Part shown: piece by piece, positions 50,871 to 58,446 of the stretch
Layout of the letters: every line of letters begins with the position of its first letter
How positions within the stretch are numbered: the first letter of the stretch is position 1
NCBI GenBank assembly: GCA_965198045.1
Contig: CBDAOL010000008.1
Location: 1 to 64,000, forward strand
Length of the DNA stretch: 64,000 nucleotides
Source of the DNA: CBDDEC01 sp965198045
Lineage (GTDB): Bacteria; Chloroflexota; Dehalococcoidia; UBA2979
Direction of reading: 5' to 3'
The notes under the pieces: model-generated
Told to the model about the DNA's origin: nothing
Database searches by the model: none
What the model saw: only the letters and a program-made list of their open reading frames with translations
Position numbers and translations under genes: made by a program

Positions 50871-51540
50871 CGATGTCCTCCAGGTGGGCGCGGCAGATCG
50901 CGGCCAGGGCGCCGCCGCGACGGTTGCGGCCGTCGAGGTCCGCGGCGGCCTGCCGAATCGCTTCTTCGATGACGGGCTCGTCGTCGCGGTCGACGGCGAA
51001 GGAGATCAGCCTCGGTCCCTGCGCCGCCTCCCGCTCCGCCGCCGCCGTCAGCTCCGCCAGCAGGGCGTCGGGGTCGAGATCGATCAGCTGCAGCGTGTGC
51101 TCGATCGCCATAGCGTCCTCGGGCAGCAGCAGCGCCAGCTCCTCTGCCGGCAGCAGCGCGATCAGCTCATCCAGCAACTCGGCCCGCCTGGCCGGCACGT
51201 CCTCGCCTTCGAGGCGGTTGAGGGTGGCGAGGAGCACACGCGCGGTGGTGTCGTCGCACGGCCAGACGAAGCAGAGCACGTCGTCACGGCCCAACTCTCG
51301 GAGCACCTCGGCGCGCTGGTGTCCGTCCAGGATCTGGTAGTCCCTCTCGAGCTCGGGGTGTGGCCGCACCACCAGCGGGGGGTAGCGACCCTGCCGCTCG
51401 ATGTTGCGGGCGAGCTTCTGGCGGCGTCCCTCCGACATCACGTTGGCATTGGCCGGGTGCGGATGGAGCCGCCCCAAGCTGATGCGGATGAGGTGCCCGT
51501 CAGTGACTGGCGACGACGAGGAGTTCGCGGTTGCCGGCAT
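50863..51540 (-). CDS. ParB/Srx-domain protein of phage type
   Basis: 225 residues from ATG 51540, located within the 3' end of the methylase gene (41-bp overlap). ParB N-terminal domain: LIRISLGRLHPHPANANVMS, then NIERQGRYPPLVVRPHPELE and the nucleotide-binding motif YQILDGHQRAEVLRELGRDD. The C-terminal half is helical (AELLDELIALLPAEELALLL, IEEAIRQAAADLDGRNRRGG). Phage ParB-like proteins next to methylases and terminases may nick DNA or regulate; no centromere-like sites are apparent nearby. Confidence 0.8.
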   Translation of the reverse strand: MPATANSSSSPVTDGHLIRISLGRLHPHPANANVMSEGRRQKLARNIERQGRYPPLVVRPHPELERDYQILDGHQRAEVLRELGRDDVLCFVWPCDDTTARVLLATLNRLEGEDVPARRAELLDELIALLPAEELALLLPEDAMAIEHTLQLIDLDPDALLAELTAAAEREAAQGPRLISFAVDRDDEPVIEEAIRQAAADLDGRNRRGGALAAICRAHLEDIDA

Positions 51541-52501
51541 TCTTGGCCTCCGACGAGATCGACTGTAGGTGTCGGTACGGAATTTCGCGTGCGGTCGCGA
51601 CGCGGCGGTAGCGTTCCACCGTGGAAACGAGATCGGGCAAAGTGGCGTTCGGCCCGCCGTAGGAAAGGACCAGATAGGGGATGTGCTCAGCCGCGGCAAG
51701 CAGCTCGTCCAGCGTGGGGGCGGGCTTCTTCGGCCGCTGGTCTCCGAGGAAGCGATCGACGACCATGTAGACTTGCTCGTAGCGGCTGGTGCCCGGGTAC
51801 GGCGGGTCCAGGTAGACGACGTCCGGGGACGTGTCCGTCATCGCGAAGCACGCGTCTGTCTGGCGAGCGCTCCCGTAGCCGCCGAAGACTCCAAGATTGA
51901 GCTCCTGCGCCACGCGCCACACGTGGTCCGGTGAGAGCAGCCCGCGTGCCCGCATGTAGTGCCCGAGCCGGCGCGGCGAGATCGCGTCGTAGTCACCGCA
52001 GACCGCGGCCGCTGCGTCCGTCGCCGACGGCAACGAGAGCGGGTAGAGCCGCAGCAACAGCTTCACGAGGAGGAGCCGGCGCAGGCTCCGCCATGGCTCG
52101 AGCCAGCGATCGGCCGCCGCGAGCGCTGGCCTGAACCACCCTGCCTGCGCGGGGGTGAGCACCGCGGCCACCTCATCGGCCAGCGGGTACTCGGCGTCGC
52201 CTACGTTGCCGAAGAGGTCGAGCACGTCCTGCTTGCTCAGCTTGGCGGTGTCGTTGGCGATGAGCGCGCGCGCGACAACGCCGCCACGGGCGGCGATGTC
52301 GGACGCAATGACCTCGAAGCCGAACGCCTTCGCGGAGAGCGCCACCGCGCCGCTCCCGCACATCGGATCGAGGAAGGTCATTGGCCAGCGTTTGCGAGGT
52401 ACAAACTGCTGTACCAGCGAGAAGATCAGCGGACAGAGCCGGCGCTTGCCTCCCAGGTACGGGGGCAGCGCCCGGAAGTATGAAGGCAAGGGAAGCGTCA
52501 T
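51500..52501 (-). CDS. D12-class DNA adenine N6-methyltransferase
   Basis: 333 residues from ATG 52501 with GAAGGGG 6 bases upstream; the longer frame reaching 52648 is in the neighbouring IS and rejected. N-terminal LPPYLGGKRRLCPLIFSLVQ (GGK segment of Dam-like enzymes), SAM-binding TFLDPMCGSGAVALSAKAFG and the catalytic motif VVYLDPPYPGTSRYEQVYM (DPPY). First gene of the packaging cassette; the DNA modification may protect phage DNA or mark packaging sites. An IS1182-like copy sits 58 bp upstream and may have displaced its promoter. Confidence 0.9.
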   Translation of the reverse strand: MTLPLPSYFRALPPYLGGKRRLCPLIFSLVQQFVPRKRWPMTFLDPMCGSGAVALSAKAFGFEVIASDIAARGGVVARALIANDTAKLSKQDVLDLFGNVGDAEYPLADEVAAVLTPAQAGWFRPALAAADRWLEPWRSLRRLLLVKLLLRLYPLSLPSATDAAAAVCGDYDAISPRRLGHYMRARGLLSPDHVWRVAQELNLGVFGGYGSARQTDACFAMTDTSPDVVYLDPPYPGTSRYEQVYMVVDRFLGDQRPKKPAPTLDELLAAAEHIPYLVLSYGGPNATLPDLVSTVERYRRVATAREIPYRHLQSISSEAKNAGNRELLVVASH

Positions 52502-52558
52502 CGTGGTCCCCTTCACCGCGCGTGGATTACCGTCTGCTAAGCACGCGGCGACCCAGCC

Positions 52559-54129
52559 GAGGCTGTCGCATGGAGTGGCGTGGGCGGAGCGCCACGAGGG
52601 CCAAGAGGTCAGCCGGTCGGTTGTCGGGGCGGAGTAGCCGCCTCTCACAGGGCAGCGGCGCTACGCGGCCGCCACGGCGGCAGACCAGCCTCTTTGCCGG
52701 GGGTTGCCGTTCGCTGGCCAGGAGGACGGCCGCGCCCGGCGATAGAGCTTCTTGAGGTTGTGGGTGGCGGCGATCAGCTTCCATTCGCTGGCGCACGAGG
52801 CGATCCCGCGCCGCATGAACCGGCGGATGCCGCGGTTCTCCTTGACGTCGCCGAAGACGGGTTCGATCATCCAGCGCCGCTGCTCGTAGAGACGCCGGCC
52901 ACGCTGCGTCGCCAGCTTGCGATCCATCCGTTCACGGACGGAGAGCCCGGCAGGGATGCGCCCGCGCGGCGGCGCCGCGCCGACGCGCCGGTTGCGGTCG
53001 CTGCGGGTCGCGAGCAGCAGCTCCGGACCTGCGCTCCCCGCCTGCCGCACGTTCGCCTCGGAGTAGTAGCCGGCATCAGCCAGCAGCACGCGCGCCGGCC
53101 CGCAGTGTGCGGCCTGCAGGTTGCGGTGCATCACCTCGATCATCGGTTGCAGCTCGTGCATGTCGGTCGCCTGTCGGCTCTCCTCGGCCGCGACGATGAT
53201 CTGGTCGCGGGTCGTCACCGCCTGCACGTTGTAGCCTTGGAAGTAGCCGTGATAGTCGCGCACCACGCGGCTGTCCGGGTCGGTGACGTTCACCTTCGCA
53301 CCCTGCTCGGGCTGCGGCGGCTTCGGGCGGCGCCCGCGCCGGTCCTTCTCCGCGCGGCTCCTGAGGCGTTGCTCGTAGTCCTCCTGCCGCTCCCGCTCTC
53401 GGGCCGCCAGTCGCTCCCGCGCCTCGTGCAACCGCTGCAGGCGCTCCTCGCGGTCCCTGAATCCCGGAGCCAACTCGTCGCCCCGCGCGTCGCCGAAGCG
53501 CGCGTTCTCCTCGGCGTCCACCCGCTCCGCTTCGTCGAGGATGCGCCGCACCTCGGCCTCCAGGTCCGCATCCGTGCGGTTGCGCTCACGGCTGGCGTTG
53601 GCGTGCAGCTTGGTCCCGTCGAGCGCGACCACCCCGACCCGCACCAGACCAGCCTCGGCGCACAGCCTGAGCACCTCGGCGAACAGTCCCGAGAGCGCCT
53701 CCTCGTGCTGCTGGCGGAAACGGCAGATCGTCGCGTGGTCGGGGTGCTGGTTCGCGGTCAGCACCCGGAGGGCGATGTCCTCCCGGCAGCGCCGTTCGAT
53801 CTGGCGGCTCGAGCGCTCGCCCTCGCAGTAGGCGTAGAGCACGAGCGCGACCATCATCGACGGCTCGTACGCCTTCCGCCCCCAACCGTCCTCGCGGTAG
53901 CGCTCGTAGAACGCGGTGAGGTCCAACTGGCTGACCGCATCGAGCACGAACCACGCGAGGTGGTCCCCGGGCAGCCAGTCGCGGAGGCTGGCGGGCATCA
54001 GGTATTGCTGGTCACGGTCGCACGGCAAGAAACGCTGGGTCACGGCGGCACCTCGGAATCACTCCGCCCCCGCCGCCATGCTCATCGTATAGCGATGTCC
54101 CCCTCTTCGTGGGTTTGTGCGACAGCCTC
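52559..54129 (-). mobile_element. IS1182-like element, copy C (1571 bp)
   Basis: Complete, with GAGGCTGTCGCA ends and AGCC on both sides (52555-52558 and 54130-54133). Located between the methylase start and a region of short remnants (54134-54513), in which only a possible C-terminal membrane-protein scrap (LIDPLFVIVVGVVGRHMWQG) can be seen. Confidence 0.93.
52661..54043 (-). CDS. IS1182-family transposase, copy C (intact reference)
   Basis: 460 residues from GTG 54043. Complete DDE set (VALDGTKLHANAS, RVLLADAGYYSEA, IEPVFGDVKENRGIRRF), preceded by MPASLRDWLPGDHLAWFVLD. It differs from copy B by one inserted codon and a few substitutions (RDQIIVAAEESRQAT against AAEVSRQAT). The most likely source of transposase for this family. 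Confidence 0.94.
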   Translation of the reverse strand: MTQRFLPCDRDQQYLMPASLRDWLPGDHLAWFVLDAVSQLDLTAFYERYREDGWGRKAYEPSMMVALVLYAYCEGERSSRQIERRCREDIALRVLTANQHPDHATICRFRQQHEEALSGLFAEVLRLCAEAGLVRVGVVALDGTKLHANASRERNRTDADLEAEVRRILDEAERVDAEENARFGDARGDELAPGFRDREERLQRLHEARERLAARERERQEDYEQRLRSRAEKDRRGRRPKPPQPEQGAKVNVTDPDSRVVRDYHGYFQGYNVQAVTTRDQIIVAAEESRQATDMHELQPMIEVMHRNLQAAHCGPARVLLADAGYYSEANVRQAGSAGPELLLATRSDRNRRVGAAPPRGRIPAGLSVRERMDRKLATQRGRRLYEQRRWMIEPVFGDVKENRGIRRFMRRGIASCASEWKLIAATHNLKKLYRRARPSSWPANGNPRQRGWSAAVAAA

Positions 54130-54513
54130 AGCCACTGCAGTAAAAGGGATGCGGGCAGAATCCGCGGGGAACTTTAAGGGGCGCTGGTGCGAGGGACCCT
54201 CATCGACCCGCTCTTCGTCATCGTCGTCGGGGTCGTCGGTCGGCACATGTGGCAGGGCGCCAACCGCACCTAGTGAACGTCCCGCGGGACAGGCGTGCCC
54301 GCGCACCGTGCTCCGCAGCGATCGAGGGCCGCCGGGACCGCTCCTGCCGCCGCTCGTGGGCAAAGGCGATGTGTGGGCATCGCGGCCTCAGGATCGAGGG
54401 GCGAGCGAACTACGGGGCGGCGGTCCCTGGCGGAACCCACGGCCACCGTCTGTCGAGGTGCCCGCGCGCGGCGTATGATCACGCCTCCCGCGCGATGCAG
54501 ACCGGAGGGATCC

Positions 54514-55245
54514 ATGCCGACAACCCACGACTGGCCTGCGAGTGCCGCGGCGCTGCGCGAACATCTCGGGAGCGACGTTCCGGCTATTGGAATCACGTTC
54601 CACGACGCGATCCCCGACGGGCCACCGCCGTTCGACGACCCGATGTCAGAGCCGACGCCGGACGGGCGCACGGGTCGGGTCTCTGCCGGCTGCGTGTTCT
54701 GGATGAAGTCCACCGCGCGCGGCTTCACCACGGTGCCGGAGGACCACGGCAACTGCTCGATCGGCTCCCTGACCCACGGCATGCAGACGATGGCGGACGT
54801 GGGCGGCAACGCTGACGTGGCGGCGCTCCTTGAGTGCGGCTGGGTGACCGAGGAGGTGGTTCCGCAGATCCCGGTGATCACCAAGCACCCGGAGGCGGTG
54901 AGCTACGAGCCGCTGGCGGAGGCCACACACGACCCCGACGTCGTGCTACTGCGCCTGACCGGGCGGCAACTGATGGTGCTGATGGACGCCGTCCCCGGGT
55001 TACGCGTGGAGGGTAAGCCGCAGTGCCACATCGTCGCGGTCGCGAAGGAGCAGGGCGAGATGGCCGCCTCGGTAGGATGCCAGCTCAGCCGCGTGCGCAC
55101 CGGCATGACCAACGCGGAGATGACCTGCGCCGTGCCGCGGGCAGAGGTCGACGACCTAATCGATCGCCTCGCGGCCACCGCCGCGGCGGACCAAACGGTC
55201 GCGGCGTACGCCGCGGACGATGCGCGACGTTTCCCAGCCGTCTAG
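54514..55245 (+). CDS. DUF169-family protein
   Basis: 243 residues from ATG 54514, with GGAGGGA 5 bases upstream. Conserved Cys-containing blocks: RVSAGCVFWMKSTARGFTTV, DHGNCSIGSLTHGM, and ASVGCQLSRVRTGMTNAEMT, with PRAEVDDLIDRLA at the end. DUF169 proteins are widespread in anaerobes and Chloroflexota and are of unknown function; the Cys and the ligand-like pocket suggest metal or cofactor binding. The gene is intact and alone, with IS remnants on both sides. Confidence 0.82.
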   Translation: MPTTHDWPASAAALREHLGSDVPAIGITFHDAIPDGPPPFDDPMSEPTPDGRTGRVSAGCVFWMKSTARGFTTVPEDHGNCSIGSLTHGMQTMADVGGNADVAALLECGWVTEEVVPQIPVITKHPEAVSYEPLAEATHDPDVVLLRLTGRQLMVLMDAVPGLRVEGKPQCHIVAVAKEQGEMAASVGCQLSRVRTGMTNAEMTCAVPRAEVDDLIDRLAATAAADQTVAAYAADDARRFPAV

Positions 55246-55264
55246 AGTGACTTGTCTCCGAGAT

Positions 55265-55395
55265 CTGGCGACACATCCGGCTGTTCATCAGGACCATATC
55301 CTGGATTTCTCGATCACGCTCTCGGGATGCGGCCCCCGGTCCAGCGTTCCGCTGTGGGCGCGGTCGCTGTTGTAGTAGTGCAGGTAGCATCGAGA
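55265..55395 (-). pseudogene. IS481-family transposase, C-terminal fragment and end
   Basis: The minus strand reads YLHYYNSDRAHSGTLDRGPH then PESVIEKSRIW and stop, the end of an IS481 DDE domain (YNxxRxHxxL). The end motif GGCGACAC (55265-55272) matches the repeats at 8305-8405. Confidence 0.65.
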
Positions 55396-55431
55396 CCGAC
55401 CGCGGGCCCTGGGTTTCGGCCCTGCTCGCCG

Positions 55432-56335
55432 CCCGCTACCCACGTCTACGCGATCAACCCGCGCTCGGCGGCCCGCTACCGCGACCGCCACCATGTCGGC
55501 GGCGCCAAGTCCGACGCCGGCGACGCCAAGCTGCTCGCCGACCTCGTCCGCACCGACCGCCACAACCACCGCCCGGTCGCCGGCGACAGCGATGAGTCCG
55601 GCGCGGTGCGGATCCTCGCTCGCGCGCATCAGCAGCTGATCTGGGATCGCGTCCGGCAGACCAACCGGCTCCGCAACGCCCTTCGCGAGTACTTCCCGGC
55701 GGCCCTGGATGCCTTCCACGACCTCGCGCACCGCGACGCCGTGGCCGTGCTGGTCATAGCGTCCGGCCCGCGCGAGGCGGCACGGCTGAACATCACCCAG
55801 ATCCGCTCGGCGCTGCGGCGCGGAGGCCGCAAGCGCAACATCGAGCGGCGCGCCGCGGAGGTGCGCGACGCACTGCGCTCGCCCCAGCTCGAGGCACCCG
55901 CTGCGGTGAGCCGGGCGTTCGCCGCGAGCACCCGTGCAGTCGTCGGGCAGCTCGGCGAGATCAACCGTCAACTCAAGGAACTCGAGGCCGAGTTGGCAGC
56001 CCATTTTGAGCAGCATCCGGACGCCGCGATCTACCGCGCCATGCCAGGGCTCGGCGTCGTGCTCGGCACCCGGGTGCTCGGCGAGTTCGGGGATGACCCC
56101 GAACGCTACGAGTCGGCGAAGTCCCGAAGGAACTACGCCGGCACCTCGCCGCTGACGGTAGCATCGGGACGCACGCGGACCGTGAAGGCCCGCTTCGTCC
56201 GCAACCGGCGCCTCTACGACGCCATCGACCAGTGGGCGCTGTGCTCACTACAGTCGAGTCCGGGCTGCCGTGCCTTCTACGATCGCCACCGCGGCGCCGG
56301 CGACCTCCACTACCAGGCGCTGCGCGCCCTCGCCA
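55432..56335 (+). pseudogene. IS110-family transposase, truncated at both ends and fused in frame to amtB
   Basis: About 300 codons: THVYAINPRSAARYRDRHHV, GGAKSDAGDAKLLADLVRTD (DEDD Asp residues), a central coiled coil, AMPGLGVVLGTRVLGEFGDD (helix-hairpin-helix) and NYAGTSPLTVASGRTRTVKA with the C-terminal Ser region, ending GDLHYQALRALA. The N-terminal strand and the last 30 or so residues are missing. The frame then continues without a stop into the ammonium transporter, giving one 530-codon chimeric frame (55252-56844). Confidence 0.85.
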
Positions 56336-56337
56336 CG

Positions 56338-56844
56338 GTGGAACCGATCGGAGCGTTGATCATCGGCATCGCGGCCGGGGTGATCATCGTCTACGGCGTG
56401 CTGCTGCTCGACCGGCTGCGCATCGACGACCCGGTGGGCGCGGTGCCGGTGCACTTGTTCAACGGCATCTGGGGCACGCTCGCCGTCGGACTGTTCACGA
56501 CGGAGAGCTTCCTCGGACCGAACTACGCGACCTCGGAGGCGTACGGCCTCCTCGCCGGCGGCGGGTTCGAGCAGCTCTGGTACCAGATCATCGGCATCTT
56601 CGCCGTCGGCGTCTGGACAGTGGTGACCTCGGTCATCCTCTTCGGGGCGATCCGGTACACCGTCGGCTTGCGTGTCAGCGAGGCCGAAGAAGAGTCAGGT
56701 CTCGATGTCGGCGAACACGGCCTCGAGGCGTACCCAGAGTTCACCGGTGGGCGCGACCCGTTCGGGCTCCACACCGGCCCAGCGTTGGCTGAGACCGAGG
56801 TCGCAGCGGGGTCGGGCGGCGCCAGCGCCGCCGGCGGCGCATAG
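56338..56844 (+). pseudogene. amtB: Ammonium transporter AmtB, C-terminal part
   Basis: From VEPIGALIIGIAAGVIIVYG through the conserved DDPVGAVPVHLFNGIWGTLA (His of the pore twin-His) and the last membrane helices (FEQLWYQIIGIFAVGVWTVV) to an acidic, Ala/Gly-rich cytoplasmic tail. About 300 N-terminal residues with the first pore His and the Phe gate are replaced by an IS110 transposase fragment, so ammonium transport is lost from this copy. The glnK gene 21 bases downstream is intact, giving the normal amtB-glnK order. Confidence 0.93.
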
Positions 56845-56865
56845 TCCCCGGAGAGGAGAACTGCC

Positions 56866-57204
56866 ATGCAGCGCATTGAGGCGATCATCCGCCCGGAGAA
56901 ACTCCAGGTCGTCAAGACCGCACTCGAGGACCTCGACCACGGCGGGATGACCCTGACGAAGGTCCGGGGACACGGCACACAGCGCGGCGTCACCGAACAG
57001 TGGCGCGGCCAGTCGTTCGCCGTCGAGTACTTGACGAAGGTCAAGATCGAACTGGTCGTGAACGACAGCGAGGTCGACGCCATCCTCGACCGCATCGTCG
57101 AGGCTGCCCGCACCGGCGAGGTGGGTGACGGCAAGATCTTCGTCTCACCGGTGGCGCGAGCGGTCCGCATCCGCACCGGTGACACGGACGAGGCGGCGAT
57201 CTGA
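56866..57204 (+). CDS. glnK: P-II nitrogen regulatory protein (GlnK/GlnB)
   Basis: 112 residues from ATG 56866, with GGAGAGGAG upstream. PII fold with MQRIEAIIRPEKLQVVKTAL, GGMTLTKVRGHGTQRGVTEQ (T-loop start), VKIELVVNDSEVDAILDRIV and TGEVGDGKIFVSPVARAVRI (ATP and 2-oxoglutarate site). At the T-loop tip the residue matching Tyr51, which is uridylylated in enterobacteria, is Phe (WRGQSFAVEY), and residue 49 is Gln, so neither uridylylation at 51 nor Ser49 phosphorylation is possible. It probably signals by ligand binding alone and would have gated AmtB. Confidence 0.95.
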   Translation: MQRIEAIIRPEKLQVVKTALEDLDHGGMTLTKVRGHGTQRGVTEQWRGQSFAVEYLTKVKIELVVNDSEVDAILDRIVEAARTGEVGDGKIFVSPVARAVRIRTGDTDEAAI

Positions 57205-57254
57205 GGATGCCGCCGCTCGACCCGCCCACCCCGGGCGCAGAGACATCGAATGGT

Positions 57255-57274
57255 CGGGCACCAAAGGGTGCCCG
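57255..57274 (+). terminator. Hairpin after glnK
   Basis: 8-bp stem CGGGCACC / GGTGCCCG with loop AAAG, 51 bases after the glnK stop. No T-run. Confidence 0.6.
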
Positions 57275-57310
57275 GCCACTCGACGCTCACTGCTGCGGGT
57301 CGAGCTGTGA

Positions 57311-57523
57311 CCGGACCATACGCTCTGGGCGCTGGCGCGACGCGACGGTCGCGTGATCAGAGCCGACGAGCTGGCGACCGAGCTGTGGGGCAACGTCCCA
57401 GAGCGGGCACACCGCCGCATCGCCGTCACCATGTCGAGGCTGCGCGGGAAGCTCGGACCGGCCGGCGCAGCCTACGTTCGCACGGTGCACCGCGTCGGGT
57501 ACCGGCTCGCGGCGCCGGCCTGA
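57311..57523 (+). pseudogene. OmpR/PhoB-type winged-helix domain fragment
   Basis: An open segment preceded by an in-frame TGA (57308-57310): TLWALARRDGRVIRADELAT, ELWGNVPERAHRRIAVTMSR, LRGKLGPAGAAYVRTVHRVG and YRL. This is the winged-helix effector domain of response regulators (ELWG ... LR.KL ... I.TVRG.GYRL) without a receiver. An internal GTG 57353 would yield 56 residues only. Convergent with the response regulator at 57577. Confidence 0.65.
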
Positions 57524-57576
57524 ACCTGGGCGTTGACACCCTGCGATCAACGCAAGGTGAGTGAGCGACGGCTCGA

Positions 57577-58257
57577 CTAGTGGACCCGAGGCTCGTCGGC
57601 GAAGCGGTAGCCCACGTTGCGGACCGTCTCGACGAAGGCCTCGTGGCGTTCGATCTTGGCGCGGATGCGCCGCACGTGGACGTCGACGGTGCGCGAACCC
57701 CCGTAGTAGTCGTACCCCCACACCTGGTTCAGCAGCGCCTCACGCGTGAAGGGCTTGCCCGGGTTCGACGCCAGGAACCGCAGCAGCTCGTACTCCTTGA
57801 ACGTCAGGTCCACCACGGCGCCGCCCACGGTCACCGTGTAGCGTTCGAGGTCGATCAGGAGCGAGCCTCGACGGAGCAGGTGGCCATCGTTGGCGCCCGT
57901 GCGGCGCCAGAGCGCACGCGAGACGCGCGCCCGCAGTTCATCCTCATCGATCGGCGCCATGATGAAGTCGTCGATGGCGACACCCGGGCCCACGTCGCGC
58001 AACTGGTCGTGCTCCGCCAGCGCCAGCACCGCGACGCCATCGGCTACCACCGGGTCGCGCAGCAGCGCTGCGACGCCGCCCGCGGTCAGGCCGAGGCCGA
58101 GGTCGAGGATCAGCAGGTCCGGTCGCCACTCGCGGACGGCCAGCAGGCAGGCCTCGGCACTGGTCTCGGCACGGAGCGCGCGACCATCGAGGCGCATCGC
58201 CGCCTCGGCCACGGCCACCTGTGCCGGATCGGCTGAGATCATCAGTACCCGCTGCAT
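57577..58257 (-). CDS. OmpR-family response regulator with atypical receiver
   Basis: 226 residues from ATG 58257. Receiver domain with ISADPAQVAVAEAAMR, the phospho-acceptor Asp in RPDLLILDLGLG, then LALAEHD and FIMAPIDEDELRARV. The conserved Lys of the KP(F) motif is Ala (MAPI) and the Thr/Ser switch residue is unclear, so phosphorylation-dependent control is doubtful. The C-terminal winged helix is standard (VVDLTFKEYELLRFLASNPG, LLNQVWGYDYYGGSRTVDVH, RRIRAKI, ETVRNVGYRF), most like the GlnR/RegX3 type. No histidine kinase is next to it. Proximity to amtB-glnK suggests a GlnR-like nitrogen regulator (inference); GlnR of actinobacteria also has a non-phosphorylated receiver. Confidence 0.85.
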   Translation of the reverse strand: MQRVLMISADPAQVAVAEAAMRLDGRALRAETSAEACLLAVREWRPDLLILDLGLGLTAGGVAALLRDPVVADGVAVLALAEHDQLRDVGPGVAIDDFIMAPIDEDELRARVSRALWRRTGANDGHLLRRGSLLIDLERYTVTVGGAVVDLTFKEYELLRFLASNPGKPFTREALLNQVWGYDYYGGSRTVDVHVRRIRAKIERHEAFVETVRNVGYRFADEPRVH

Positions 58258-58446
58258 GCGGGAAGTGTATGAACCCTGGCCTGCGAGCGGCAGTCCCGAG
58301 CGCCCGAGGCAGCCAGCTGAGGCGGCTACAGACCCGTCCTCGGCGCTGTTATCATCCCGCGGCGCCGGCGGCCGCATACGGGGGCCGACACCCGAAGCGA
58401 CAACCTGCGAGATGCCGCCGCGCGCTGATGGAACGAAGAGACAGCG

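Noticed and set aside
52502..52648. Methyltransferase start inside the IS1182-like element
   Set aside because: That part of the frame is IS end sequence; ATG 52501 with GAAGGGG matches the family N-terminus.
52580..54478. Long plus-strand frame (632 codons) opposite the IS1182-like transposase, and similar ones at 33132-34763 and 531-1916
   Set aside because: Antisense shadows of GC-rich transposase genes: no ribosome-binding site, low-complexity Arg/Leu/Val composition, and they cross IS boundaries.
55252..56844. Annotating the 530-codon frame as one genuine fusion protein
   Set aside because: Both parts are truncated exactly at the junction and the IS110 part lacks its N-terminal catalytic strand; more likely a chance in-frame junction, so reported as two pseudogenes.
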